64,000 nt of DNA from Orbilia blumenaviensis (lineage: Eukaryota; Ascomycota; Orbiliomycetes; Orbiliales; Orbiliaceae). The DNA is taken from assembly GCA_036872755.1 (NCBI GenBank), contig JAVHNS010000004.1:2418001-2482000 (forward strand). Direction: 5' to 3'. The translations under genes and the position numbers were made by a program. The notes under the pieces are model-generated. The model searched no databases, had not been told where the DNA came from, and saw only the letters and a program-made list of their open reading frames with translations. Shown here in pieces: positions 37,804-50,085 of the stretch; the first letter of the stretch is position 1; each line of letters starts with the position of its first letter.

Positions 37804-38547
37804 TATAGGTCTCTTGGGAAGTTTCAATGAGGACAGGGAGTTTTCACACATGACCAGTCGGGACATAAATGCTTTCCCGTCAAAATTTTTTTGCCAATCA
37901 TTTGTATAGTATACTTGACACCCGCTATACCCGGATTTGAGGTTCGAAGTCCAAATGGGGATCCTGCAGACATTGGTAGCCTCGTCAAACCAGTTCGCTC
38001 ATATATTCACCCACCAATAAAGCCTCGTAAATATCCTCTACAACTAGTCTCATAATATACGGCGCTTCGTTGGCAAGGTGCTCTACAATGTAGTTCAAAT
38101 TCTTCCTACAACCAATAGTCGCATAAGTAGTTACTAGAATATATTAGTAAACTTGAATCAATTATGTGTATTCCCTAAAGATAGTAGTTACAGTCGAAAA
38201 TTAATGTCTATCACATGACCAGGATAATTAACTTCTTTTGGAATTGGAATCGGACAAGAACATATGAGTTTTCTTTAGGAAGTGAGCTGGTGTATCAAAG
38301 ATATCGATAGAAAAAATGAGGGATCTTCTGATGAAGGACCTATGGTGCTCCTAGGAGAGAGAAAAAACACAGACCGAATGAGGGCCTATCGCTCGATTTT
38401 TCTAGTATTGTTGGTATGTAGACCATTGAATTGCGTTACATATACTAAACAAATCTCAAATGCACAATTCCAGATGAAAGACTTTTTTGTTTTGTTATAC
38501 TATTCAACTAATAATATTAACTAGGTAAACACCTATTCTTGTTTTAC
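37804..38547. other. Convergent intergenic TVP23 / disulfide isomerase
   Basis: AT-rich 3' flanks of two convergent genes. No feature seen beyond that. Confidence 0.5.
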
Positions 38548-40250
38548 TTAAAGCTCTTCGTGCTTGGGAGCTTCCTTAACAGGCTCTTCTTCCTTGGGCG
38601 CCTCCTTAACAGGTTCCGGCGGTGTCACAGCCTCTTCCTTCTCAAATGGTGGGATCTTCTGTTTCCTAATTTCTCCCATCTTAACCCTATCGATCCAAGC
38701 CTTCATATCTTCTTCGGAGGTCGAATCACCGTCATACTCAACATACCACCCCCTCTTTGCACTCAGAGCTCTCACTTGTACTTTATCGGATACAGTAAGA
38801 CCAAATCCTTTAAGAAATTCCGGTGAGAGCTTTGATCCCTGGACCTGAAAGAATGGGAAGGTTTGTTTGACATGGTTAACATAGAAATTCGTTTTTTCCT
38901 GAGCGGTGAGTGCAGGGGTGCCATCGGGAGTGACGACCAAAACACAGATCTTGTTTCCACATGTTGCAGCAAACCCCTCCAACGAAGGAGCCTCCGGAAT
39001 AGTAGAGTCGACTATAGGGGAAAGCGTTAGTGATCGAATGAATATATAAATTGAACGAGGTCAATATGGACTTACAAGTAGGTCTTGGTGGTGGTGCTGA
39101 TGAGGTCGAGGAAGTTGACGATTCTGCCGTCTTTTCATCCTTTGCGGCTGACTTACCAGCCGCTGCTCCTGCAAATTTACTGACAAACTTCGCCATACCC
39201 TCCTTCTTCATTTCACCATCATAAATGACCCCTTCGGCAGTGCCACCAGGCAGTACAAGAAAGGTAGGAAACTTTTCGACACCGAAGAGTTGAAGAACCT
39301 CAGTCTCCTTATCGCGGACCTGTGCAAATGCAACTGACCCAAGGAAATCGACAGCCAGAGCCTTGAAAAGAGGTGTGGCAACTCCCTTCGTAGTGAAAAG
39401 AATGGCTTTCGCAGTCTCGTTTTTCTCCTTAAGAAACCCATCAACAGTCTTAGAGTTAACCCTAGTAACATGATTTGGAATCTGCTCAATCAGGTAGTCT
39501 ACGATCCCTTTAGCTGTACGTGGTCCCTGGTAGTCTTTTCGGAAAATGAAGAGAGAGTAGAGAAATATTAGTTAGTTTCACTAAACATATATTAACGTAA
39601 TATTCCGATACATACCTTGAATAGAAGGCTTTCCACTCTTGCCAGGCTTAAAAACCTTGATTGTGGGAAATCCCTGGATTCCATACTCCGAGCAAGTGCG
39701 TTTGTTGGCGTCCTCGTCACAGTCAATTGCGGCGACTTGGGCCAGGCCTTTCATATTCTCAGCGGCCTTTTCATATGCAGGTTTGAGGTTTTTGCAGTGT
39801 CCGCCTGTGTAACATTGGGATTTAGCTCGTTGCAGGGCATTTTGATATTTGACGAGCTCGGGGTTAGGAGAGAAAACCTACACCATGGGGCATAAAATCT
39901 AAAGATTGAGGTAAATATTAGCCTTACAAGGCAAGCAAGCGGATTTAAAGAGTGGAATTGGATATCTTACTCAACAACCTATACATTTAGGTTTTGTTAG
40001 CATTTATCTTATTATTAATTACATTTAAGTATACCCCGCCACGTATTGCAACTTATACTGATCTAGTACAATTATACGCATTCAAATAATAGTGATCACT
40101 TACAGAAGCATGGTTCGATTTGAGAACCTTCTCCGCGAAATTCTTAGAAGTGAGCTGGATAACAGGCGAATTGCTGGAGTACATCCCCGCCGCCAATGGA
40201 GCGAGGAGCGCAGCGGACAGAGCCGCCACAACGACGGGATTGTGCACCAT
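38548..40250 (-). CDS. MPD1: ER protein disulfide isomerase, Mpd1-like
   Basis: Thiol-disulfide oxidoreductase of the ER lumen that assists oxidative folding. Six exons on the minus strand: 40250-40104, an 8-nt exon 39978-39971, a 17-nt exon 39898-39882, 39804-39616, 39534-39076 and 39011-38548; total 427 residues. A signal peptide (VVVAALSAALLAPLAAG) precedes a thioredoxin domain with active site WCGHC at residues 57-61; the first Cys codon is split by an intron. CSEYGIQGFPTIKVFKPG holds the cis-Pro. A second thioredoxin-like domain without CxxC follows (FGVEKFPTFLVLPGG), then a Lys/Ala/Ser/Thr-rich linker, a C-terminal domain and a Pro/Glu repeat tail ending KHEEL, a plausible HDEL-type retrieval signal. 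Two consecutive very short exons encode VVEFYAPW; their frame and residues match the family exactly. Confidence 0.92.
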
Positions 40251-43200
40251 GACGTTTGTTGTATCTAATGGGTGGGAGAGCTCGAGAGCCGACCAATAAC
40301 AGTCTTTAACGATATATTATCAGATGTTAGATTTTTTAGAAAGATAATAGGTCGATGGATTAATTATCTATGGGAATGAAAAGAAGCTTGAGGAGGATAG
40401 AAAAGCATATGCAACAGGTAATCTGTACCTCTTTCTATTATATCGCTGGATTCAGCCTGCCGCTTACTCTGCCGTTGAAGATGCCAGCGTAGCGGTTGCG
40501 AGGAGGGCCATGTTGGACCAACACGAAGCGGTTATAGGGCGATGCTCACGTGATATATTCAGAAAATCCAACATTCCACAACGCAGCTTTCCTGTGTTGG
40601 AAGTTCGATTTGCCAGTTACGAGACCGCCATTTGCCATGTTTTCGGTTGACCTCGCTAGTACCACTGAATATTTTTCAGGTCCGGTGGTGAGACCGAGAA
40701 TAGAGTAAGATGCAACATCCGCAAGGACTTGCCAAATTGATTTTCAGAAGATGAAGCCGTTGCTGCTGCCGAACCTCTCTTGTCAGAGTAAGTATATACG
40801 TATATATTCTCCCCGGCGATGGCGAATGATGTTTATAAAGTCATTTCCAAAATACTTGGTGGCCCCAAGATACACATATGTACGCATGCATAATTATACA
40901 TAGGTTGCATCGCGGCCAGACAAAGCTCTGTCAGTTTGCATTCTTATGTGAGGTAGATATACCGACATTTGGGGCGTGCTAATTTCATTAACCGGCTCCA
41001 CGGAGTATACATAGCCCAGGCACTCCACGAATAAAACTGGCTTACCACGTAGCAGCGAGCCCAGGACATGTCATAATAGGTACGGGGCTGATTCATGGAA
41101 ATTGTTTGACAACACACTGCGCATCTCACTTTAAAGTAGATGTTTTTTTCTTCTTCAGATACTTACTATCATACGCACATTATTGGGTTCGGAACGTGGT
41201 GGTCGTTAGAGTGTCGTGGGCTGGTACTGCTTGTCTATGAGGGGAATTCCAGTATCTTTTCCACGCAATATTAATTTCAAAGGTGCGCTAACCAGAAGAC
41301 CGAAACTTCCAAAACGATAAACGCTGGCTTAATTTATAATTCTAATGTTTGCCTCATGCCCAGAGCTTCTCTACAACAGTTCTCCATATGTAATAACTAA
41401 GAAGGCTGCACTAGTCCCATAACCATGTTTGCAGTTTTGAACGAAAGCAATGCAGATATCCCAATCTCAATTGCTTTGGTGGCTGATGAAATGTCAAGGC
41501 ATAGAGGGTCGTAAAATATGCTTGCACTTTATTCTCTAAGGGAATACCTGGTGGCCCCGTAGATTTATCGATCTAGATGATTCCGGAAGGGTAGCACGAG
41601 ATTGGTATCATCGCTCATCAGAACGCCGTGAGTCTTGAACGGTTCCCGTGGGAAAGGATAGAATTTCCCACCACATAGGCTGTGGATACCTTCCTTGTCG
41701 GGTCGACCGGTCCCGTACGTACAGTCGGTCAATCCAATTGCAATCCCGATATACAACTATACCTCCGCCGATGATACGCTATGGTACTATATCAACATGT
41801 CTATATATATATATTAACTTCAATCCTTTGTATACATGTAGCTTTCATTGCCCCGCGTTTAAACATAACGGGGTAAATTAAATTAGGCACTAGAACTACA
41901 ATTAACCGCACTGATCCTTCGAGAACACGGCAGGGAGATTCGGAGACGTGACAGAAACCAGTGGTAGATGATTTGGCATTCAATTGATCAAGTTCCTGTG
42001 AATTCGGAATAGTTTCAAGAGAGCTCTTGATCAAAAGTTCTATTGTGGAAGGCGCCCCAGCTCGCCCCTATCCTTTGCAGTGGCCCGAGCCACTGCAAAG
42101 TAGTTCTGATGGTTTGAGTTTTGCTGCACGAATGCGGACAATCGAATCACACCGCATATACTCCTTCGACTTGAAACAAGAGCGGGTGGCCCTGACCGCT
42201 GGCGCCCTATCAGCTTATCTCTTTCAATAAACTGGTTTGTCGCAATCACGAGACCCAAAATCTAGAAAGTGCGGCAGAGGTTTGTGCCATCATACGATTC
42301 TGGTCAGAATGGAATGGATCGACGCCTGCAGGATTTTAAAAGTCAAAGGCTGGCAACTGGTATTCGTCTGGCGTCAGAAATCAAATATCCTAGTCTGCAT
42401 GGCCAGCCTAGGCGCTCTAAGCCTTTGGCAGGAGGGAATCTAGCACACACAAGAAAAACACCCATGGCCCATAGCCCAGCCCCAAAGAACGCGTTTCTTG
42501 CTTGGGTACTTGGGTGCCTGCGCCGATAATGTACTCCCCGTCGGTTAAGAAAGACAAGTTTGAAGCGAGAGTGGCCGTTTTGACGACCGTCTGTTCTGAC
42601 CACTTACTACGTAGATCATTGAAGTCATAACAAGTGCTCGGTCGGAATCTGGCTCCTTGGCTACAAACTGTACATAATATAATTTTTTTTGGATTTTATA
42701 CCCTGTGATAGTGTGAACCGTTACTAGGGCTATATCAGAATGCTCCTATACATAATGCAAGAGCCTGCAGGAGAGGACGCTCGGTCCTGTAACCACTCGT
42801 ATCACTTTGCGAAGAAAGGGTATGCCGGTCAAAGCTTTCCTTGTGTCAGGCACAAAGAACAAAGCCTATCTGATTCCGGCCCATTTCACTATCCAAGAGA
42901 GGCGTCTTCCAAATATATTGGCTAACAAGTATGTAATCGGTTGTTGTACCGGACAATATACTATTATATTTTAACATTTAAGGGACCCAGCATTGGAATT
43001 ACATAATAATCCGGGGCTTGACTCGTAGCCACCGAACGGACTAGTCCAAACCCCATTAATTGCCATTTTAGTTAAATTTCGTTTTGGGGGAAGCTGGTAA
43101 AAGAAAACCTGGGTTGTCCCCCAGAGTGGTCGTACTGTCCAGGCTACAGACGGGAATTCAGCTTCAAGGCTCAGGACGAGAAATTGTTTTTTTTTTTTTT

Positions 43201-44748
43201 TTTTTTTTTTGTTGTGGCCAAGTCATGGTAGATGCATGGCGAATGCATGGCGAGCAATGGCCATAGATTGACCTGATGGGTGGCGGTCCGTGCAGTGGCA
43301 TCCCGGCTCTCTACAGGTGCATTCTGGCTTCGCCCACAAACCGTATTTTAAAATCCATTGGTCTTGGACAAATCCTCCTGGCAACATTTCGTCGTAGGAT
43401 AAGGCGATTGCGAATTTAAAAGGGGAATTCAAATCGGTTAATTGCCCAAAGTCCCTTCCTGCGGATCAAACACACGGTGGCTCGACACCCGGTTTACGGT
43501 ATGGTTAGAACGATTTAATGCAAACTTGCAAAAAATATCTTTATCGATCTAATGTTTTTTTTTTTTTTAAGTTTGTGAGTGGGCTTCGCTGGTGTAACTC
43601 TAGCCTCACCCTCCTCGGTAAAGGTTTTCCTCCAGGCTGGGGTTAATCACGCTCGAGTCTGGAGATCTCAGCCAGCCAATTGTCCCAAGTTCAGTGGGCA
43701 TATTGATGGTATCTAGTGCCCCAGATTTTAGTCAGTGGTATTAAGTCTCCCCACAGGTGCGCCCGATTGGCGCTAATGGGCCCGGGAAGGATACTTTCCG
43801 TGGAACAAGCCCATCGTATGGAGTAACATACCCATATTCGTCTGCCAATGTATGTGCGGCTGCAGACTAAAATTTAAAACTGTGAAGGGTCCTCATGACA
43901 CACAAGCTTTCAACAATCGAATGGATTTGAATCGAGCCTAGCCTGATGCAATGCACGTGGGAAGCAAGAGTGTTTTTCTTGTGCCTGTGCTGGCCAGCGC
44001 TGGATGGAGGCCAGTTATTAACTGAACTCTCGTTGCCTACGGAGGCCTGTTGGATATTTACCCAAATGTTTACCCGGAATGCCGGTAAATCCTAAAGGCA
44101 CGTATGATAATTATATGCCACGGTCTCGAACCAACCGCACTGCGCTGGGAGCCTTCGGCCTCACCAGTTAAGCTGAAGAGGCTAGAGGCTAGAGGCCAGA
44201 GGCTGTGGTGTGCAACGCAGCTGGCGGGCTGCTCCACAAATTACTTCACCCAGAAACAACAGTTCATAAGTACATGTATGTATGTGGGGAAGGAGGTGAT
44301 TGATGATTCAAGGTGTTTATGGCCGAACCGACAGGTGGGTCTTCACATTCATGGTTCCAAACCTCAGGCGTACATACAAATTTGTCGGCCCACTAACGGT
44401 AACTGGATTGGATGGGTCGTTTTAGCTCGGGCCTCCACCACCGAAAACTCAAGCCAAGAGGGAAATTATTTGCACGCCCAGGGTCTTCTAGGGTATCCGC
44501 AAAATATTTCTCCAGAGGTAAGGAATATATAAGCAATGTCGGGATTTCGTATCAGTGATCACTCGTTCCCAAAATTCCGGGGTATATTAGCGGGCTGTAC
44601 CGAAGTACTAAATATCCAAGGCAGTCGACGATTAAATCTCCATTATCATATATCAGTCCAGGAAGCCTTAAGACTGAAATCCCATACTACGGTTTCTTGT
44701 TTTACCTGAAAACGAATACCCCCTAGTTTTCTATCTTTAATTTTCCAC
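40251..44748. other. Gene-poor interval upstream of the GH45-like gene
   Basis: About 4.5 kb with no protein I can support. It contains a perfect 12-bp inverted repeat at 42073-42100, a poly-T run around 43187-43210 and a GAGGCTA-type short repeat near 44176-44206. The last 150 bases form the GH45-like promoter. Confidence 0.45.
42073..42100. repeat. Perfect 12-bp inverted repeat with 4-nt loop
   Basis: Arms CTTTGCAGTGGC (42073-42084) and GCCACTGCAAAG (42089-42100) are exact reverse complements around CCGA. It could fold as a strong hairpin or be a dimer-protein site. No gene sits on it. Confidence 0.85.
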
Positions 44749-45728
44749 ATGGCGGTTCTTCAGGCTATCGTCCTCCTTGCGACTGTTTCTCGCGTTTTTG
44801 CGGCCGACAAACTCACCGGAACGGGGTCAACTGGCCTCTATTGGGATTGTTGTAAACCATCATGCTCCTGGACTGAGAAAGGGCCATGGTTGACACATCC
44901 GGTTCAAACCTGCAAAAAAGATGATTCTCCATTGAATGACTTCACTGTCGGGTCGGCCTGTGGGCAAGGCGGAACTGCATTTGTATGCAACAACCAACAA
45001 CCATGGGCTGTAAACGATACATTCTCGTATGGTTTTACCAGCACCTTTATTCCAGGTGCTAGCGAGTTTGATTGGTGTTGTTCATGCTATGAACTCAACT
45101 TCCTCAATAACGGCCTTGAAGGCAAACGAATGATAGTCCAGGCGAGCAATACTGGATATGACGACCCGTCCAGGACGATTTTCGGCGTTGGTGTAAGTTA
45201 TAATATGTCGTCCCTTTTTTTTTTTTTTTTTTTTTGTATTACCCCCTATATAAGGCTTGATTCAGCTAACCTTTTGTGATAATAAAAGGCTCCTGGTGAG
45301 AAGGACTATGCAAACGGTTGCATGGACCGTTATGATAGCGACGGTGGTGGTTTTCTGGGGAAAGAAGGAAGGCCTCTAACTAAGAGATCCGATTGCGAAG
45401 CCCTCCCAAAGGCTTTGCAACAAGGTTGCTTCTGGCGTTTCGATTGGTTTCTAGATGCTTACAAACCAAAGTTCGTATCCTTTCCTCCTAAGAACAAAGT
45501 TTTTTATTGTTTTGCATACTAATATAAATACTTCCTAACAGTATGACGTTCCGAAGAGTCAAATGCCCAAAGGCCCTTACTGATGTTACTGGATGCATCA
45601 GAAATGACGAAGATAAATTCAATGCAAGTGCAGGAACAAATGCTGCCCCATCTTCGTATGGAGAGTCATTCAGTCTTCTAGCAACTTCTTTGATTTTGGC
45701 GGCTGGAGCTTTGGCTTTTAATATTTAG
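44749..45728 (+). CDS. Secreted GH45-like (endoglucanase V-type) protein, probably GPI-anchored
   Basis: Glycoside hydrolase family 45 members cleave beta-1,4-glucan by inversion with two Asp residues. Exons 44749-45192, 45289-45470 and 45542-45728 give 270 residues: signal peptide (AVLQAIVLLATVSRVFA), then the family start GLYWDCCKPSCSW with the catalytic-base Asp, NNQQPWAVNDTFSYGF, WCCSCYELNF, ALQQGCFWRFDWF and MTFRRVKCPKALTDVTGC. Where active enzymes read FDGC around the catalytic-acid Asp, this protein reads YANGC, so Asn aligns with the acid by my recalled alignment. The C-terminus is a Ser/Ala/Asn-rich stretch followed by a hydrophobic tail (FSLLATSLILAAGALAF), typical of a GPI-anchor signal, and there is no cellulose-binding domain. 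It may be a low-activity or non-catalytic wall protein. Intron 1 contains a T-run; intron 2 has the unusual donor GTTCGT. Confidence 0.88.
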
Positions 45729-48719
45729 GACCGCCGGGCCACCCCGCGGAGCCTTGTTTACGAGACTAGGGCCGCCGTTTTTGATTATTATTTCTCTCCT
45801 AGAGATACAGTTCCCTCTTTCACACTTCCTATTCGTAGCGACTGGACCCCGAGACATGTCGACACATTTCAAGAATTACTATATTAATGTCTATATTCAA
45901 AATACCGAGCTAAACGCTGCATATATGTATGTGACGGGCAAACCAGATATGATCAGAGCAAAATGTGGAGTTAAGGGTGTATTTTTCTTTCTTGTCTTTT
46001 CTTTTCTTGTGTTAGGTAGATCTGTGTCGTGCTTGTTTGGTTCATCTATGCATATAATTGAAACAAAAATCTACCCATTTTGCAAGTTGAGATCTGTCAA
46101 ATCAAGTGAGGTCTAAGTATAAGTATATACGAAATAGATGTTGCATGTTGGAGCTAAGGTGGATATAAATTAGAATTCTAAAATAGTATTATATTGATAC
46201 TCACATACGCACATATGCATATATGTTTGTAAATTCTGGCATCTCCAGATAGGCGGGTTAGGAGGGACAGATATGCGCCTCTGCCGATATATCAACGAAT
46301 ATTTTGGTGATTTTGAACTTGAACTCCCTGGATTGAAGATGATCGGGTAGGTTTGCCTTCCAAGCCCCAAGGGCCTCGGTGTATCTTGAAAATAGTATCG
46401 CCGTTCATCAGTACTCGTACTGCAGTGAGGCATGTCCGGTGCGCCAGGACGTAGCCACCTGTACCTGAACATTCGAACGGAATATCTAATGACGGAATAT
46501 TCTGCACTTCGCGAAATGCTTCTGAAAACGTATTAGGGTGGGCTCAAGGCTGGGTGCTAAGCATTTCCAACAGCTCGTATTGGCGTCGAAATAATCAAGG
46601 AACAAGCACGGTCCATATTACTGCACTGTTGAAATTTTTCTGTGCTGTGATTCCAAACTCGAGCTCAAACGCACGGGGATGTTCGCCAAACTTTTCTGGA
46701 TTAGGTCATAGGATGCGTTTGCTCCCTCTTTGCATTAGTGCATTCCAAGTCTTTTTAAAAGGTCGCAAATGCAAGCGCGGCACATTTAGAATTCTTGAGA
46801 TTTAATCTTGTTTGGAGGAAATCCAGAGCGGCCATTTTGACCAAACTTTAGTTGATACCCAAATTCGTTGCAGCAATACGAGCCAGCCGCGAGGAGTGCA
46901 CTGACTTAAGGCTTTTCCAAGGGTGGACACCCCATACCCCGCACAAATCCGGGAAGGATGCTATACTATGTTAACTACTGGTAGTTTTACATCACGCTGC
47001 TTACACACATATACATGTGAGCTGCTAAAGTGCACAAGTGCTTAGGTGCCGATCCTGCTCGGGTGCTTGAATCCATGAAGATTCTCGAGCTAGAGCTCCT
47101 AAGAGCTGTTACGTTAACTAAGCTTTGACAAGCAATATAACAAGATTTGTCGGATTAGAAACCCGGCCTAGGTGTGTATTAACCTGTGTAGTCAAGAAGG
47201 GTTTGGAATATCCGAATAGTTGCAAGTCCATAGCTACTAGTCTACTACGACTAGACGAAGCCAAGCTACTCCGTTGTCCATCTTGAATCGAATGACAACG
47301 TAATTAATGATATTTTGTCTCAGAAAATATGCAACATGCAACACCAGAGCTTGAGCTTATACTTTACTTAATCGATGGGCTGCCTCTACCATCCATTTGG
47401 GTTCAGATCTGGATACCATGGTACGTACCATCGTCAGCAGGGTTCGTGATAATGATCATGCAGGCACGTTTAGCTACGACTGGGTTGTAGATATGTATCG
47501 ACCCTTCCCCAGTACATTTAAAAACGCTTTGATTGGCTTCTGGTTGCTCTTCTAGAATAGTATTAGCCGCTTGCTTTTTACTACCATGGATAGACCGACA
47601 AGTAAATGCACAAATTACTGTAATGCAAGGCTGGAAGAGTTCTTATGAAGGTTTCAGTTTGCGTAACTCCACATGGTTAGACATGTACCACGAGGGAAAA
47701 GGGCCCGTGGCCGTAATTTCTCTAACAAATCCAAGACAGCAATTGTTCCGCACGGGTACCTGAATTCCCGACAAGGAATGCTAATTAAGTAGTTGCCGTT
47801 CAATACACGTTCAATACGACAAGCACAGAGGCGTATAGACGCCATAGTTGGGAGATGGATTGATCTTTCTCATCCCAGGTAAATACAACCGGCTAATTCA
47901 TCGGTAGTGGCCATGGCAAAGCTACCCACCCACCAGGTGCCTCTATTGGCATATTTTTATACATAAACTGGGCGTCTGGGCGTTCAGCCATCTTCCAGTG
48001 GCAAGACTGACTTATGCTGCTGAGAAGTCTAGCAGAGTGACATTTGATTCCCCGCTATGTTTGTTTCAACGGAGGCTGATGAAATCTTTCAACTTGTGTA
48101 CGATCACGTTTATAGGAAACTAAAGCTAGTAAATAGTTTTTGAAAAAACTTTCGGGTAATTTAGCTTTGGGGGGGGGGGGGCTGTTTTACGAGACCAGTT
48201 TTCATCTAGACCGTTCTGGCGGCCCTTTCTAGATAAGGGTGTACGGGTATAGGTACTGGTACTCAAGTATTGACTATATGTACCTACCCAAGTACCTTAT
48301 ACAATATGGCTTCATTCCACGCTTTATGCTGGCAGAACTATCGGAGCCTAAGCCTTCTGGGTTGTTTAATTTGCATCGTTACGTTGCTTGCAAGTACAAG
48401 CTAGTACTACAGCATCTATGGGATCTCAAAGTTAATAAAAATGGTATCTATGGGATCTTAAAGTTAATAAAAATGGTATCTGTAAAATAAAGACTCCCAT
48501 AAAGATCTTATTAATTCATCAAGGCCGAAAGAGAACGCCAAACCTCCGATGCCCGTACTGTGATATCAACCTATTGACCCAGAAAGAAATGGAAGAAAAT
48601 ATTAAACATAAAAAAAATAAAAATAAAAATAAAAAAATAGAGCAGGCTAATATGCATATCATAATCATGAAAAGCGTAAAAAAGACAACAATCAAACTTC
48701 GAAAGAGTCAGCCAAGTTT
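45729..48719. other. Gene-poor interval with a tandem duplication
   Basis: About 3 kb. Holds a possible decayed coding stretch on the minus strand near 46290-46540, a 13-base poly-G at 48169-48181 and a 32-bp tandem duplication at 48414-48477. No intact gene seen. Confidence 0.45.
48414..48477. repeat. 32-bp tandem duplication
   Basis: Two adjacent 32-base copies starting ATCTATGGGATCT differ at a single C/T position; the next four bases begin a third copy. Non-coding, recent by its near-identity. Confidence 0.85.
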
Positions 48720-50085
48720 TTAGTACTTTGGTGACTCAATTTCGATTTCTGTCTTTGACCCAGAATATGAACTCGTCTCGTTCTCGGGCCCGGAGCTGTA
48801 TACAGCGGTATTTTCGAGATGGTAGGGGTAGTCTTTAATGGCAGTACTCTCAACGTCGAAAGTAGTCAGACAAGTAACTTCAATTGCCCTCGTGTGCACC
48901 TTCTTCGGGCTAGCTGGGGCCCCAAGAGACCCACGACGAGTGCCTTCACCGTAAGGTTGAGCGTAGGACCGTGTTCTTGAATATGATCTAACGCTTTCAC
49001 CATCATGGTATCCAAGCCACCCGAGGATGAGAACGCGGAGACTTGGAATACAAGCAAAGATTATCGCCATACCATGCTCAAGGTGATTGACACAGAATGC
49101 GATAGTCCAAGTCCAGTCAACTTCAACCTTGCGGTAAAGCCTTTCCTTATATGTCAGATAGATTCTAACAGCGCCGATGGCAGTGACACTACCAATATGA
49201 TTTAGTTAAAACGCTTCATGATCCATAGATAGTGGATAGGAGACTTACCCTAAGCTCAGGGAAAATAGGAATACAATAATTAAACGATCCCTTAGACTTG
49301 CTTTCTGTAATTTCCATGTAAGGTAGACGGGGATTGGAAAGGTCAGAAGGTCCGTGAACATGTTGATGCAAACTTGAAAAATATTAATTCGACCAACGAC
49401 AAGCCGACCAGCGCAGTGCAAATTCCCAAATGTTGTTGGTTCCCAATTATTGCCGGTCAACGGCGGACATTCGAAGAGGTAGAAAAATGCCGGGATCAAT
49501 GCTCCAAGGGTATTGATGACGAAGAGAACGTAAACTGCTTTTCGAACGGGAGCGATAATCCCGCCAACTTTGAGAAGCAGTATAATGATGGATGCTTTGA
49601 CTAAAGGTAGAATCCAAACGCTGAACATATAGAATACCATAGTCACCTTGAATCATCAAGTTAGTAAGCACATATGTGATTTAAATGCTCAGAGCTAAGT
49701 ACTGGGTAAACATACCCTATAGTATTCACCCATCGATGGTTCCGTATAATGCCAATTAACTTCCCATATATGAACACCAAAGTGCCACATTACAGTCAAT
49801 CTCCATGACGGGTAGATAATCACAATGGAAAAAACCTGTAGAAATATTAAAATAAGATTCTTTGACGCGCAGGACAGCAGCCGATAGGTGGAGCTGTAGC
49901 GAAATTGTGCAAAAAAAAAAAAAAAAACATACCACTGCGACGACAATTAACCAGTCCTCTACACCGACTCCGCTAGCGCTCCGCCGTTTTGCGTAGAACC
50001 GCATCCCACAAATGAGTGTTGACAGCATCGGCATCATCGTGATGACCGCCAAGCAAAGGTTCTGCATGGGATACTGGCCCACCAT
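48720..50085 (-). CDS. Pth11-like rhodopsin-domain integral membrane protein
   Basis: Seven-helix plasma-membrane protein of the fungal rhodopsin-domain (Pth11/SAT4-like) group, a large Pezizomycotina family with some known surface-sensing receptors. Four exons on the minus strand (50085-49933, 49835-49716, 49646-49249, 49188-48720) give 379 residues. Helices are visible at LCLAVITMMPMLSTLICGM, WLIVVAVVFSIVIIY, VTMVFYMFSVWILPL, ASIIILLLKVGG, VLFVINTLGALIPAFFYLF, INMFTDLLTFPIPVYLTW, LIIVFLFSLSLG and AIIFACIPSLRVLIL; some of these adjoin as one. Family marks include RRSASGVGVEDWL after helix 1 and the FECPP loop Cys. There is no CFEM domain. The tail is cytoplasmic, Ser/Thr-rich and acidic (YSGSKTEIEIESPKY). 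An AT-rich GGATAAATAG element near 50560 on the minus strand might be a promoter box. Ligand unknown. Confidence 0.88.

Noticed and set aside
44104..44532. 142-codon open frame ahead of the GH45-like gene
   Set aside because: Sits in the promoter region, has no signal peptide or domain, and contains a simple GAGGCTA repeat.
47533..47763. Open frame with a hydrophobic start resembling a signal peptide
   Set aside because: It starts at TTG rather than ATG and has no recognisable continuation; too weak to list as a gene.
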